Origin: Aquitalea palustris
GTDB lineage: Bacteria; Pseudomonadota; Gammaproteobacteria; Burkholderiales; Chromobacteriaceae
NCBI RefSeq assembly: GCF_003693445.1
Contig: NZ_RFAR01000069.1
Location: 1 to 64,000, forward strand
Reading direction: 5' to 3'
DNA: 64,000 nucleotides
Under the pieces are notes generated by a model. It was not told where the DNA came from. It did not search any database and worked only from the letters and a program-made list of their open reading frames with translations. Shown piece after piece: positions 52,247 to 61,597 of the stretch. The position numbers and the translations under genes were made by a program. The stretch's first letter is position 1, and the number at the start of each line of letters is the position of its first letter.

Positions 52247-53188
52247 ATGAGTCGCTATCTGAGAAATCTGCCACCGCTGGAAAGCCTGATTCATTTCGAG
52301 GCCGTGCTACGCAATGGCAGCTTTACCAAGGCGGCCACCGAGCTGTGCGTGACGCAAAGCGCGGTGAGCAAGCAGATCCGTACGCTGGAGGACTGGCTCA
52401 AGCTGCCGCTGTTCGAGCGGTTGGTGCGTGGCATTCAGCCCACCCCGGCCGGGCTGGCGCTGCAGCGCGAGGTATCTCCCATGCTGCAATCGCTGCTGCA
52501 CAGCGTGGCACGGCTGCAGGCCGAGCATAACCGCCACACGCTCACCGTGAACTGCACCCACGCGGTGGCGCAGTTCTGGCTGTTCCCGCGTCTGGTGGCC
52601 TTCAGCCAGCAGCATCCCGACATTACCGTCAATATCCACGCCAGCAACAGCATGGACGAGGCCAGCGTGGCGGAGTACGACTTTGCCATTTTCTATGGTG
52701 ACGGGCGCTGGAGTTCGCTGTGCGCCGAGCCCTTGTTTCCGGAAGTGGTGTACCCGGTGTATAGCGCGCAGCTGGACTTTCCCGACATCAGCCAGCCTGC
52801 GGATCTGGCACAGCTGCCATTGATCCAGCTGGACTCCTCGGCCTGGAACTGCATCAACTGGCATGACTGGTTCGGCCATTTCGGTCTGACTTATAGCCCG
52901 CCGGCACGGGTGCCGATGTTCAATCAGGTGACGCTGGCTTTCAATGCGGTGCTGCAGGGCATGGGCATAGGGCTGGGCTGGGAATTCATGGCGCACGATC
53001 TGCTGCAGCAGGGTGTGCTTAAGCGGCTGGGGCCGTTTGCCTTTGTCAGCGGCAAGGTGGATTTTCTCGCTCATCCCCGCCACAAATCACTGAGCGACAA
53101 TGCCCGGCTGTTCAAAAGCTGGCTGCTGGACAGCGTCAGTCAGCCGGCCACTGCTGTTCCAGCTGGTGCACTGCAGCCAGGGTATTGA
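52247..53188 (+). CDS. LysR family transcriptional regulator (GcvA-like)
   Basis: A 313-residue LysR protein. The N-terminal winged HTH (L-E-S-L-I-H-F-E-A-V-L-R-N-G-S-F-T-K-A-A-T-E-L-C-V-T-Q-S-A-V-S-K-Q-I) is clear, and the R-N-L-P-P-L-E-S-L start resembles the GcvA/DsdC/AmpR group. The C-terminal ligand domain is periplasmic-binding-protein-like. The ATG at 52247 has AAGGAG upstream. It may regulate the divergent exporter gene. Its 3' end overlaps the convergent mobA gene by 53 bp. Confidence 0.92.
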   Translation: MSRYLRNLPPLESLIHFEAVLRNGSFTKAATELCVTQSAVSKQIRTLEDWLKLPLFERLVRGIQPTPAGLALQREVSPMLQSLLHSVARLQAEHNRHTLTVNCTHAVAQFWLFPRLVAFSQQHPDITVNIHASNSMDEASVAEYDFAIFYGDGRWSSLCAEPLFPEVVYPVYSAQLDFPDISQPADLAQLPLIQLDSSAWNCINWHDWFGHFGLTYSPPARVPMFNQVTLAFNAVLQGMGIGLGWEFMAHDLLQQGVLKRLGPFAFVSGKVDFLAHPRHKSLSDNARLFKSWLLDSVSQPATAVPAGALQPGY

Positions 53189-53720
53189 GATTGGGCAGCT
53201 TCTGCGCAACGTGCAGGCTTTGGTGTTGCAGCGTGGCCAGCCAGCCACGGATGGAGCGGCCCCCACTCGCCAGATAAGCCGCCAGCGCAGCGGCCAGCCC
53301 GGGCTGCAAGGCCAGCAGGCTGGGGTGCCATTGGGCCGGGTCACTGGCGCTGACCACCTGTTGGCCCGGCAGGGCCGCCAGCAAGCGGGCAGCAAAATCT
53401 ACCGGCAGAACAAGCGCATCGCAGGGCAGCATCAGCAAGGTGGCGTCCGGTGCCGCCTGCATGCCCGCCAGCAGCCCTGCCAATGGACCAGGATAATCAG
53501 GCAGTGTGTCCGGCAATACCGCATGCCCGTACGCCGCGTATTCATCCAGATGGCGATTGGCAGAAATCAGTATGCGTTGTGGAGGCTGGCTTTGCGCGGC
53601 CAGTGCCTGCAAGGTGCGGGCAATCAGCGGCTGGCCGGCCAGTTCCACCAGGCCCTTGTCCACCCCGCCCATGCGGCTGGCCTGGCCGCCGGCCAGAATC
53701 AGTGCGGTGTAAGGTATCAC
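53136..53720 (-). CDS. mobA: Molybdenum cofactor guanylyltransferase MobA
   Basis: MobA attaches GMP to Mo-molybdopterin to make the bis-MGD cofactor. The 194-residue protein begins with the nucleotidyltransferase motif L-I-L-A-G-G-Q-A-S-R-M-G-G-V-D-K-G-L (residues 7-24) and has the G-P-L-A-G-L-L-A-G-M motif and L-P-C-D-A metal site. Its stop codon lies within the 3' end of the LysR gene (53-bp convergent overlap). It overlaps moaE by 4 bp. Confidence 0.95.
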   Translation of the reverse strand: MIPYTALILAGGQASRMGGVDKGLVELAGQPLIARTLQALAAQSQPPQRILISANRHLDEYAAYGHAVLPDTLPDYPGPLAGLLAGMQAAPDATLLMLPCDALVLPVDFAARLLAALPGQQVVSASDPAQWHPSLLALQPGLAAALAAYLASGGRSIRGWLATLQHQSLHVAQKLPNLNTLAAVHQLEQQWPAD

Positions 53721-54175
53721 TGCCAGCGCCCGATCGCGGCCTGATCGCTGTGTTTGGCCTCCACCCAGTGGGCGCTGCCATTCTGCAGGATTTCCTTCTT
53801 CCAGAACGGTGCGGCGGTCTTGAGAAAGTCCATCAGGAATTCCGCGGCGGCAAAGGCGTCCTTGCGATGGCTGCAGGCGGTGACCACCAGCACGATAGGC
53901 TCACCCAGCGCGAGATAACCGACGCGGTGGATGATGGTGGCGGCCTGTAGCTGCCAGCGCTGGCCGGCCTGTTCGATGATGGCGTGCAGGGCTTTTTCCG
54001 TCATGCCCGGATAGTGTTCCAGCTCCAGCGCAGCCACGTCCTGGCGGTCGCCATAATCGCGCACCAGACCGCTGAAACTGACTACGGCACCGCAGGCCGG
54101 GTTGCACGACAGCCGGTCGATTTCTGCGCCAGTATCAAAGCGCCCGGTTTGTACGCGCACGGTAAAAGGTTGCAT
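53717..54175 (-). CDS. moaE: Molybdopterin synthase catalytic subunit MoaE
   Basis: MoaE, with MoaD, inserts sulfur into precursor Z. The 152-residue protein shows G-A-V-V-S-F-S-G-L-V-R-D, L-E-L-E-H-Y-P-G-M-T, R-V-G-Y-L-A-L-G-E, the S-H-R-K-D-A-F motif and the catalytic Lys in W-K-K-E. It lies 1 bp past moaD and overlaps mobA by 4 bp (ATGA). Confidence 0.96.
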   Translation of the reverse strand: MQPFTVRVQTGRFDTGAEIDRLSCNPACGAVVSFSGLVRDYGDRQDVAALELEHYPGMTEKALHAIIEQAGQRWQLQAATIIHRVGYLALGEPIVLVVTACSHRKDAFAAAEFLMDFLKTAAPFWKKEILQNGSAHWVEAKHSDQAAIGRWQ

Positions 54176-54176
54176 C

Positions 54177-54428
54177 TCAGCCCCCGGTTACAGGGGGAAA
54201 GATGGCGACTTCGTCACCATCGCGCAGTGCGCTGTCCGGGCCGGCCAGCTCCTGATTGCAGGCGACGCGGAATGTCTTGCCATGGCCCAGTTCGGTGGCC
54301 CAGTTGCCGCCGCGCAGGCGTAATTCCACCAGCAGCTCGGCCACGCTGGTCGCGTCGGTTTCCAGGCTTTCCTGGCCGGTGCCAAAGCTGTCTTTCAGCC
54401 GGGCAAAATACACCATGTTCAGTTTCAT
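54177..54428 (-). CDS. moaD: Molybdopterin synthase sulfur-carrier subunit MoaD
   Basis: An 83-residue ubiquitin-like sulfur carrier ending in the required Gly-Gly (V-T-G-G); the thiocarboxylate forms there. The V-Y-F-A-R-L-K-D start and D-G-D-E-V-A-I-F-P-P-V-T-G-G end match MoaD. The start at 54428 has GAGGAC upstream; longer frames toward 54539 add non-homologous sequence. The gene overlaps the small membrane-protein gene upstream. Confidence 0.93.
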   Translation of the reverse strand: MKLNMVYFARLKDSFGTGQESLETDATSVAELLVELRLRGGNWATELGHGKTFRVACNQELAGPDSALRDGDEVAIFPPVTGG

Positions 54429-54565
54429 GACTTGTCCTCCGCTTGTGGGCTGGCCTTGCCATGCCCCAGCAGCATGATCCACAGATGAAAACCCAGTCCC
54501 AGCAATGGCACCACGGCCAGCAGGACGACGAAAAACCATTCCAGGGGAGATAAGAGATCGGCCAT
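54425..54565 (-). CDS. Small single-pass membrane protein upstream of moaD (hypothetical)
   Basis: A 46-residue peptide with one clear membrane helix (about residues 9-32, F-F-V-V-L-L-A-V-V-P-L-L-G-L-G) and a polar C-terminal tail. Its stop overlaps the moaD start by 4 bp in the ATGA manner typical of coupled genes, which is the best evidence that it is real. The ribosome site is weak; an earlier ATG at 54625 would add 20 residues. No family recognised. It may assist local molybdenum-cofactor assembly, but that is guesswork. Confidence 0.5.
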   Translation of the reverse strand: MADLLSPLEWFFVVLLAVVPLLGLGFHLWIMLLGHGKASPQAEDKS

Positions 54566-54654
54566 GGCTGCAGTGTAAGCAATGGCGTGGCCTGCGCCAA
54601 TGCTGCTGATGGGGGAGATGACCATGCTGCAGTTGGCCAGCCTGGTGTGGGCAA

Positions 54655-54681
54655 GAAAAAACCCGCTGCAGGCAGCGGGTT
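54655..54681 (-). terminator. Terminator of fbaA
   Basis: On the minus strand the stem AACCCGCTG, 4-nt loop, CAGCGGGTT is followed by TTTTTT. It lies 22 bp past the aldolase stop codon. Confidence 0.95.
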
Positions 54682-54702
54682 GGTCGATTCAGCGGTGGTC
54701 GC

Positions 54703-55767
54703 TTATTTGACGATCTGCGCCAGCTGACCCTTCAGATACAGATTGGCCATGGTATCCAGATTTATGGCCTTGATCTTGCTGGCCTGACCGCAGGCACCGA
54801 AGGCTTCGTAGCGGGCGATACAGATATCACGCATGGCATCGGTGGAGGCTTTCAGGTATTTGCGCGGGTCGAACTCTTTCGGGTTCTGCGCCAGGAAGCG
54901 GCGGATGGCACCGGTGGAAGCCAGACGCAGGTCGGTGTCGATATTCACCTTGCGTACGCCGTGCTTGATGCCTTCGACGATTTCTTCTACCGGCACGCCA
55001 TAGGTTTCGCCCAGGTCGCCGCCGAATTCATTGATGATCTGCAGCCATTCCTGCGGTACCGAGGAGGAACCGTGCATCACCAGATGGGTATTGGGGATGC
55101 GGGCGTGGATTTCCTTGATGCGGTCGATGCGCAGCACGTCGCCGGTGGGCTTCTTGCTGAACTTGTAGGCGCCGTGGCTGGTGCCAATGGCAATGGCCAG
55201 GGCATCCACACCAGTGTCCTTGACGAAGCGGGCGGCTTCTTCCGGGTCGGTCAGCAGCTGGCTGTGGTCCAGCACGCCTTCGGCACCCACGCCGTCTTCT
55301 TCACCGGCCATGCCGGTTTCCAGGCTTCCCAGGCAGCCGATTTCACCTTCCACCGACACGCCGCAGGCATGGGCGAAGTTGACCACGGTGCGGGTTACAT
55401 CCACGTTGTAGTCGTAGTTGGCCGGGGTCTTGCCGTCGCTCTTCAGCGAGCCGTCCATCATCACCGAGGAGAAACCCAGCTGGATGGAACGCTGGCAGAT
55501 GTCCGGGCTGGTGCCATGATCCTGGTGCATCACCACCGGGATATGCGGAAATTCTTCCACGGCGGCCAGAATCATGTGGCGCAGGAAGGGGGCACCGGCG
55601 TATTTGCGGGCACCGGCCGAAGCTTGCACGATCACCGGGGCGTCGCACTTGTCGGCGGCTTCCATGATGGCGCGCATCTGTTCCAGGTTATTGACGTTGA
55701 AAGCCGGCAGGCCGTAGCTGAATTCGGCTGCATGGTCCAGCAGCTGACGCATGGAAACGAGTGCCAT
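54703..55767 (-). CDS. fbaA: Fructose-bisphosphate aldolase, class II
   Basis: A 354-residue zinc-dependent aldolase of the FbaA/CbbA type. The zinc-binding motif [27 protein letters not shown] and H-G-S-S-S-V-P, and [12 protein letters not shown] are all present. GAGGAG lies 8 nt before the ATG; a frame extension to 55788 is unlikely. It is separated from pgk by a LysE-type exporter gene and has its own terminator. Confidence 0.97.
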   Translation of the reverse strand: MALVSMRQLLDHAAEFSYGLPAFNVNNLEQMRAIMEAADKCDAPVIVQASAGARKYAGAPFLRHMILAAVEEFPHIPVVMHQDHGTSPDICQRSIQLGFSSVMMDGSLKSDGKTPANYDYNVDVTRTVVNFAHACGVSVEGEIGCLGSLETGMAGEEDGVGAEGVLDHSQLLTDPEEAARFVKDTGVDALAIAIGTSHGAYKFSKKPTGDVLRIDRIKEIHARIPNTHLVMHGSSSVPQEWLQIINEFGGDLGETYGVPVEEIVEGIKHGVRKVNIDTDLRLASTGAIRRFLAQNPKEFDPRKYLKASTDAMRDICIARYEAFGACGQASKIKAINLDTMANLYLKGQLAQIVK

Positions 55768-55880
55768 GAAAATCTCCTCAGGTCGCACCGCCTGCTGGCG
55801 GCGCGGGGTTTAAATCAAGGGCCGGGACCTCTTGTGGAGAGCCAGCCCGATAACAGATCCGATACGCGATGTGTGCTGCG

Positions 55881-56510
55881 TTAGCGCCGGGAAATACCGG
55901 ACAGCAACAGCCCGGCACCGACAAAGGCCCCGCCGGAAACCTGGTTCACCAGCTTCAGGCGACGGGCGCTATTGAGCCAGCCGGCTAGGCGGGCGCCACC
56001 GCTGGCATAGGCAAACTGCCAGGAGGCTTCGATCACATAAAACGTGGCTGCCAGTACGGCCAGCTGTGGCCCCTGCGGCAGGCGCGCGTCCATGAACTGC
56101 GGGAACAGCGCGGTAAAAAAGATAAAGGCCTTGGGATTGCTCATCGACACCAGAAAACCGGTGCGGAACATCACCCACGGTGTGTGGACCTTGCTGATAT
56201 CGTCGGCCACTTCCGCTACCGGTTGCGGCGTGGCGCGCCAGGTCTTGATGCCCAGATAGATCAGATAGGCGGCACCGGCGTATTTTACTATGGAAAACAG
56301 TTGTTCCGATGCGGCCAGCAAGGCACCCAGGCCGGCTGCCGAACCCAGCATGATGATGCCCAGGCCGGTCATCAAGCCCAGGCAGGTAATGGCGGTGCGG
56401 CGCACACCATGGTGGATGCCATGGGTCATCGCCAGCAGCATGTTGGGGCCGGGTGTGGCGGAAACAAAAAACACGGTGGTGACAAACAGCAACCAGGTAT
56501 TCAAGGGCAT
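55881..56510 (-). CDS. LysE/RhtB family amino-acid exporter
   Basis: A 209-residue membrane protein with six hydrophobic segments. The family signature S-A-T-P-G-P-N-M-L-L-A-M-T-H-G and the S-N-P-K-A-F-I-F-F motif identify the RhtB/LysE class, which exports homoserine, threonine or lysine analogues. GGAG lies upstream of the ATG at 56510. It lies between pgk (upstream, 74 bp away on the same strand) and fbaA, so it interrupts an otherwise glycolytic gene run; the substrate is unknown. Confidence 0.92.
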   Translation of the reverse strand: MPLNTWLLFVTTVFFVSATPGPNMLLAMTHGIHHGVRRTAITCLGLMTGLGIIMLGSAAGLGALLAASEQLFSIVKYAGAAYLIYLGIKTWRATPQPVAEVADDISKVHTPWVMFRTGFLVSMSNPKAFIFFTALFPQFMDARLPQGPQLAVLAATFYVIEASWQFAYASGGARLAGWLNSARRLKLVNQVSGGAFVGAGLLLSGISRR

Positions 56511-56584
56511 GGCAGTACTCCGGCAAGGGTGGGGAGAATGGCACGATGGCCGCGCCATTCACTTGCATGTGGTGATGACTGCGA

Positions 56585-57760
56585 TCAGGCGGCGCGTTCG
56601 CTCAGAATGGCTACCGCCGGCAGGGTCTTGCCCTCCAGGAATTCCAGGAAAGCACCACCACCGGTGGAGATATAGCTGATGTCGTCGGTAATGCCATATT
56701 TGGCAATGGCGGCCAGGGTGTCACCGCCGCCGGCAATGGAGAAGGCCGGCGACTGGGCGATGGCTTGTGCCAGGGTCTTGGTGCCGTTGCCGAACTGGTC
56801 GAATTCGAAGACGCCAACCGGGCCGTTCCACACCACGGTGCCGGCCTTGGCGATGATGGCGGCCAGCTCTGCCGACGAATCCGGGCCGATGTCCAGAATC
56901 ATGTCCTCAGCGCTCACCTCGGCCACATTCTTGGTGGTGGCGACGGCGCTTTCGGCAAACTCGGTGGCGCACACCACGTCGCTGGGCAGCGGCACATTGC
57001 CACCACGGGCGCGGATCTTGGCGATGACTTTTTTGGCTTCATCCACCAGGTCAGCCTCGGCCAGCGATTTGCCGATGTTCTTGCCTTCGGCCAGCAAGAA
57101 GGTGTTGGCAATGCCGCCACCAACGATCAGCTGGTCTACCTTGTCGGCCAGCGACTCCAGAATGGTCAGCTTGGTGGAAACCTTGGAGCCAGCCACGATG
57201 GCCACCAGCGGACGGGCCGGGGCCAGCAGGGCCTTGCCCAGCGCGTCCAGTTCGGCCGCCAGCAGGATGCCGGCGCAGGCGGTGGGGGCAAACTGGGCCA
57301 CGGCGTGGGTGGAGGCCTCGGCGCGGTGGGCGGTGCCAAAGGCATCGTTGACGAACACATCGCACAGGCTGGCGTAGGCCTGGCCCAGCTCGGCATTGTT
57401 CTTTTTCTCGCCCTTGTTCAGGCGCACGTTTTCCAGCATCACCACCTCACCGGCGGCCACGCTCAGGCCAGCTTGCCAGTCGGCAACCAGGCGTACCGGC
57501 TTGCCAAGCAGGGTGGACAGGCGTTCCACCACCGGAGCCAGGCTGTCTTCCGGCTTGGGTTCGCCTTCGGTCGGACGGCCCAGGTGGGTCATCAGGATGA
57601 CGCCGGCGCCGGCGTTCAGGCTGTGTTCGATGGACGGCAGGCTGGCGCGGATGCGGGTGTCGTCGCCGATCACGCCATTTTTCACCGGCACGTTCATGTC
57701 GACACGGATCAGCACGCGTTTGCCGGCCAGATCCAGTTCGGTCAGTTTGTTGAATTTCAT
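56585..57760 (-). CDS. pgk: Phosphoglycerate kinase
   Basis: Pgk interconverts 1,3-bisphosphoglycerate and 3-phosphoglycerate with ADP/ATP. The 391-residue protein has [15 protein letters not shown] near 60, the hinge, the nucleotide site (G-W-K-V/I type K-V-S-T-K-L) and the C-terminal [11 protein letters not shown] and S-T-G-G-G-A-F-L-E. The start at 57760 has AGCGAG upstream (moderate). It lies 396 bp downstream of gap and is probably transcribed with it or from its own promoter in that gap. Confidence 0.97.
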   Translation of the reverse strand: MKFNKLTELDLAGKRVLIRVDMNVPVKNGVIGDDTRIRASLPSIEHSLNAGAGVILMTHLGRPTEGEPKPEDSLAPVVERLSTLLGKPVRLVADWQAGLSVAAGEVVMLENVRLNKGEKKNNAELGQAYASLCDVFVNDAFGTAHRAEASTHAVAQFAPTACAGILLAAELDALGKALLAPARPLVAIVAGSKVSTKLTILESLADKVDQLIVGGGIANTFLLAEGKNIGKSLAEADLVDEAKKVIAKIRARGGNVPLPSDVVCATEFAESAVATTKNVAEVSAEDMILDIGPDSSAELAAIIAKAGTVVWNGPVGVFEFDQFGNGTKTLAQAIAQSPAFSIAGGGDTLAAIAKYGITDDISYISTGGGAFLEFLEGKTLPAVAILSERAA

Positions 57761-58156
57761 CGGTGGCTCGCTTTTATCTGTTGGATGCAATTGGCGACCG
57801 CCTTCGTGGGGGAAGGCCGTACAACCGTTGTTCAGGACGGTGACAGCATCACCGCCATGGCCATTCCGGGGGAAGTGACCTGCTGCGGTGTTGTTGCTGT
57901 CAGCTACTGTACCGGGCAGCCCGCAGGCTTAACAGATACCAGATCAAGTAGTGTATTTATTACAGCAGTATGGGCTTGCATGGCGGGCGGCAGGCTGCTA
58001 GCCGCAGCGCGAATTCTTGCTGGCACCATGGTGGACCTTGGCCGGGAGCGAGGCTCGACCGGAGCGCCAGCGGGTCTGTCATGGCATGCCGGCAGGCAGG
58101 GACGGCGATGTCCCGCCTGCCGGTTTCCAGCAGCACGGCCCTGTAGGGCCGGCGGA
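57761..58156 (-). other. 396-bp gap between gap and pgk with a large hairpin
   Basis: The region contains no convincing gene. Its main feature is an inverted repeat at 58089-58123: CCGGCAGGC, a bulged A, GGGAC on one side and GTCCCGCCTGCCGG on the other (14 paired bases, 6-nt loop). A shorter CGGCCCTGTAGGGCCG palindrome is at about 58133-58149, close to the gap stop codon. No T-run follows on the minus strand. The hairpin may terminate or process the gap message, or stabilise it, so gap and pgk can be expressed at different levels. An AT-rich patch (57925-57965) could hold a pgk promoter. Confidence 0.55.
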
Positions 58157-59170
58157 TTACTTGGCTTCGAACATGGCACGAGCGGTTTTCAGCATCTGGT
58201 TGCTGAAGCCCCACTCGTTGTCGTACCAGGCCAGTACCTTCACCATATTGCCGCCAGTCACCTTGGTCAGGGTGGCGTCAAAGGTGGAGGCTTCGGTGCT
58301 GTGGTTGAAGTCGGAGGAAACCAGCGGCAGGGTGTTGAAACCCAGTACGCCCTTCATCGGGCCTTCGGCAGCGGCCTGCAGGATTTCGTTGACTTCGTCC
58401 TTGGTGGTATCACGGCCGGACTTGAAGGTCAGGTCTACCAGCGAAACATTGATGGTGGGAACGCGCACGGCAAAGCCATCCAGCTTGCCCTTGAGTTCCG
58501 GCAGCACCAGGCCCACGGCCTTGGCGGCACCGGTCTTGGTCGGGATCATGTTTTCGGTGGCGGAACGGGCGCGGCGCAGGTCTTTGTGACGTACGTCGGT
58601 CAGCACCTGGTCGTTGGTAAAGGCGTGGATGGTGGTCATCAGGCCCTTGCTTACGCCGATGGTGTCATTCAGCGCCTTGGCCACCGGGGCCAGGCAGTTG
58701 GTGGTGCAGGAAGCGTTGGATACCACGGTCATGGTGCTGGTCAGCACGTCGTGGTTCACACCGTAGACGATGGTGGCGTCAACATCGTCGCCACCCGGTG
58801 CCGAGATCAGCACTTTCTTGGCGCCGGCATCCAGATGCAGCTGACACTTTTCCTTGCTGGTGAAAGCACCGGTACATTCCAGTACCAGGTCTACATCCAG
58901 CGCTTTCCACGGCAGTTCGGCCGGGTTGCGGGTGGAGAAGAAGGGAATCTTCTCGCCGTTGATCAGCAGGTTTTCTTCATCGTGGGCGATGTCTGCCGGA
59001 AAACGACCGTGCACGGTGTCGAACTTGGTCAGGTGGGCGTTGGTGGCCAGATCGCCAGTAGCGTTGACGGCAACAACCTTGAAATCGTTGTGCAGGTTGT
59101 ATTCGTAAATGGCGCGCAGTACCTGTCGGCCAATACGGCCATAGCCGTTGATCGCGATGCGAATGGTCAT
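58157..59170 (-). CDS. gap: Glyceraldehyde-3-phosphate dehydrogenase
   Basis: The 337-residue GAPDH has N-G-Y-G-R-I-G-R-Q at 8-16, the active-site S-N-A-S-C155-T-T-N-C and the H in T-T-I-H-A-F-T. The sequence after the second beta strand reads V-N-A-T-G, without the Asp that binds the ribose of NAD in E. coli GapA (N-D-L), so NADP use or dual specificity is possible, as in GapB. No ribosome site is obvious, though GGGAG lies upstream of the ATG at 59170. It is followed by a 396-bp gap with hairpin before pgk and is preceded by the tkt terminator. Confidence 0.95.
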   Translation of the reverse strand: MTIRIAINGYGRIGRQVLRAIYEYNLHNDFKVVAVNATGDLATNAHLTKFDTVHGRFPADIAHDEENLLINGEKIPFFSTRNPAELPWKALDVDLVLECTGAFTSKEKCQLHLDAGAKKVLISAPGGDDVDATIVYGVNHDVLTSTMTVVSNASCTTNCLAPVAKALNDTIGVSKGLMTTIHAFTNDQVLTDVRHKDLRRARSATENMIPTKTGAAKAVGLVLPELKGKLDGFAVRVPTINVSLVDLTFKSGRDTTKDEVNEILQAAAEGPMKGVLGFNTLPLVSSDFNHSTEASTFDATLTKVTGGNMVKVLAWYDNEWGFSNQMLKTARAMFEAK

Positions 59171-59231
59171 GCTATTACTCTCCCGGAAAGTCTGGTGCCT
59201 CCCCGCGTGAGCGGGTCAGAATGGAGACACC

Positions 59232-59275
59232 ACAAAAATAAGGCCACCCCTGCTTTGTTTTTGGATGGGATGGCC
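59232..59275 (-). terminator. Terminator of tkt
   Basis: On the minus strand GGCCATCCC pairs with GGGGTGGCC (9 bp including one G-T, 16-nt loop) and is followed by TTATTTTTG. It lies 10-50 bp beyond the tkt stop codon, upstream of gap. Confidence 0.75.
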
Positions 59276-59285
59276 TGTGCTTTAT

Positions 59286-61271
59286 TTACTGGATGATGTT
59301 CTTGGTCTTGGCGACGACATTGTCGACGGTGAAGCCGAATTCCTTGAACAGTACGCCTGCCGGAGCGGATTCGCCGAAGTGGGCTATGCCGACCACATCG
59401 CCTTCCAGGCCGACATACTTGCGCCAGAAGTCAGGCACGCCAGCTTCGATGGCCAGACGCGGCAGGCCGGCCGGCAACACGCTTTGCTGCCAGGCCTTGT
59501 CCTGCTGGTCGAACACATTGGTGCAGGGCATGGATACCACGCGCACGGCGATGCCTTCGGCAGCCAGCGCTTCCTGTGCCTTGAGCGCCAGTTCGATTTC
59601 CGAACCGGTGGCAATCAGCACGGCGCGGGCATCGGCGGCATCACGCAGCACATAGCCGCCACGGCGGATGGCCGCGATCTGGCCGGCATCGCGTGCCACG
59701 AAAGGCAGGTTCTGGCGGCTGAGGATCAGGCTGCTCGGGGTGGTCTTCTGCTCGATGGCATGGGCCCAGGCCACGGCGGCTTCCGTGGTATCGCACGGAC
59801 GCCAGGTGTGGTGATTGGGGATCATGCGCAGCGTGGCAACCTGCTCGACCGGCTGGTGGGTCGGGCCGTCTTCACCCAGACCGATGGAGTCGTGGGTAAA
59901 CACGAATACCGGGTTGATCTTCATCAGCGAGGCCATGCGCAGTGCATTGCGGGCGTATTCACTGAACATCAGGAAGGTGCCGCCGTAGGGGCGCAGGCCA
60001 CCGTGCAGCGTCATGCCGTTCATGATGGCGGCCATGCCGAACTCGCGCACGCCATAGCTGATGTAGTTGCCGTTGCCGGCAGCATCAATCCACTTGGAAC
60101 CCGTCCAGTTGGTGAGGTTGGAGCCGGTCAGGTCAGCCGAACCGCCGACGAATTCCGGCAGGCTGGGCGAGAAAGCTTCCAGTGCGATCTGGCTGGCCTT
60201 GCGGGTGGCCACGGTCTGGGCGGCGTCGACGATCTTGGCGATGGCGGCATCGCGCGCTTCGGCCCAGGCTGCCGGCAGTTCGCCCTGCATGCGGCGTGCG
60301 AATTCTGCTGCCAGTTCCGGATAAGCGGCGCGGTAGGCGTCAAACTGCTTGTTCCATTCGATCTCGGCCAGTGCGCCCTTGTCGCGCGCGCTCCAGGCAG
60401 CGTAGATCTCGGCCGGAATCTCGAACGGCGCGTGCGGCCAGTTCAGCGTTTCGCGTGCGGCGGCAATTTCGGCCGCGCCCAGCGGTGCGCCATGCACGTC
60501 GTGGGTGCCTTGCTTGTTGGGCGAGCCAAAGCCGATGGTGGTCTTGCAGCAGATCAGCGTCGGACGGTCGCCCTTCTTGGCGGTTTCGATGGCGGTGGCG
60601 ATTTCCACCGGATCATGGCCGTTGACGTTCTTGATCACCTGCCAGCCGTAGGCTTCGAAGCGGGCCGGGGTGTTGTCGGTGAACCAGCCTTCGACGTGGC
60701 CGTCGATGGAGATGCCGTTGTCGTCCCAGAAGGCGATCAGCTTGTTGAGGCCCCAGGTGCCGGCCAGCGAGCAGGCTTCATGGCTGATGCCTTCCATCAG
60801 GCAACCATCACCCAGGAATACCCAGGTGTTGTGATCGACCACGGTATGGCCGTCGCGGTTGAACTGGGCCGCCAGCATTTTTTCGGCCAGCGCCATGCCC
60901 ACCGCATTGGTGATGCCCTGGCCTAGCGGGCCAGTGGTGGTTTCCACGCCGGGTGCATAGCCGTATTCCGGGTGGCCCGGAGTCTTGGAGTGCAACTGGC
61001 GGAAGTTCTTGAGGTCGTCGATGGACAGATCGTAGCCGGTGAGGTGCAGCAGGCTGTAGATGAGCATGGAGCCGTGCCCGTTGGAGAGCACGAAGCGGTC
61101 ACGGTTGGACCAGGAAGGGTTGGCAGGATTGTGCTTCAGGTGATCGCGCCACAGCACTTCGGCGATATCAGCCATGCCCATCGGGGCGCCGGGGTGACCA
61201 GATTTGGCCTTTTCCACTGCATCCATGGATAGGAAACGAATGGCGTTGGCTAGCTCGGTTCGGGTGACCAT
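59286..61271 (-). CDS. tkt: Transketolase
   Basis: A 661-residue ThDP-dependent enzyme of the pentose-phosphate pathway. The N-terminal [16 protein letters not shown] motif, the ThDP motif G-D-G-C-x26-29-N-N, here [14 protein letters not shown], the metal site [15 protein letters not shown] and the [17 protein letters not shown] motif are intact. The length is normal. It begins the minus-strand carbon cluster tkt, gap, pgk, lysE-type, fbaA. No strong ribosome site is seen at 61271 (GGTTTTCCCGAAATG). Confidence 0.97.
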   Translation of the reverse strand: MVTRTELANAIRFLSMDAVEKAKSGHPGAPMGMADIAEVLWRDHLKHNPANPSWSNRDRFVLSNGHGSMLIYSLLHLTGYDLSIDDLKNFRQLHSKTPGHPEYGYAPGVETTTGPLGQGITNAVGMALAEKMLAAQFNRDGHTVVDHNTWVFLGDGCLMEGISHEACSLAGTWGLNKLIAFWDDNGISIDGHVEGWFTDNTPARFEAYGWQVIKNVNGHDPVEIATAIETAKKGDRPTLICCKTTIGFGSPNKQGTHDVHGAPLGAAEIAAARETLNWPHAPFEIPAEIYAAWSARDKGALAEIEWNKQFDAYRAAYPELAAEFARRMQGELPAAWAEARDAAIAKIVDAAQTVATRKASQIALEAFSPSLPEFVGGSADLTGSNLTNWTGSKWIDAAGNGNYISYGVREFGMAAIMNGMTLHGGLRPYGGTFLMFSEYARNALRMASLMKINPVFVFTHDSIGLGEDGPTHQPVEQVATLRMIPNHHTWRPCDTTEAAVAWAHAIEQKTTPSSLILSRQNLPFVARDAGQIAAIRRGGYVLRDAADARAVLIATGSEIELALKAQEALAAEGIAVRVVSMPCTNVFDQQDKAWQQSVLPAGLPRLAIEAGVPDFWRKYVGLEGDVVGIAHFGESAPAGVLFKEFGFTVDNVVAKTKNIIQ

Positions 61272-61597
61272 TTCGGGAAAACCTCAAAAACAGTAAAGGG
61301 GGCGGGACAGAACCGGTACGGCAGTGATTTCAGGCCTGCGCATGGCGCTGGCATGAATTAACCGCCGCTAAATCATGGAATTATCCCTGATTTTGCCGCA
61401 TTGCGGCAACCTTCACGGCGCAGGTAGTGCGCCAGTTTCATGCATTTTCAATGCCCCGTCCTTGTGTGACGGCATGGTGGCAGACCCACCCTGCCACTAC
61501 GCCGCCGGTGTGCGGGCTTGACGCCACCCCCCCGCCTCATTGACAGTCGGCGGGTGTTTTTCACATTTCACCACCAGCCATTCAGACAGGGACAAGC
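61272..61597. other. 326-bp gap between tkt and the BPSS1780-type gene
   Basis: This divergent promoter region contains a 7-bp hairpin at 61393-61409 (TTGCCGC, ATT, GCGGCAA) and an AT-rich patch at about 61360-61395, likely part of the tkt promoter. I see no gene or further structure. Confidence 0.4.

Noticed and set aside
56765-59296. A very long (843-codon) plus-strand open frame across pgk and gap
   Set aside because: Antisense to two clear glycolytic genes; the translation is Gly/His/Gln-rich with no family motif and no ribosome site.
59265-60926. A 553-codon plus-strand open frame across tkt
   Set aside because: Antisense shadow of transketolase with no recognisable domain.
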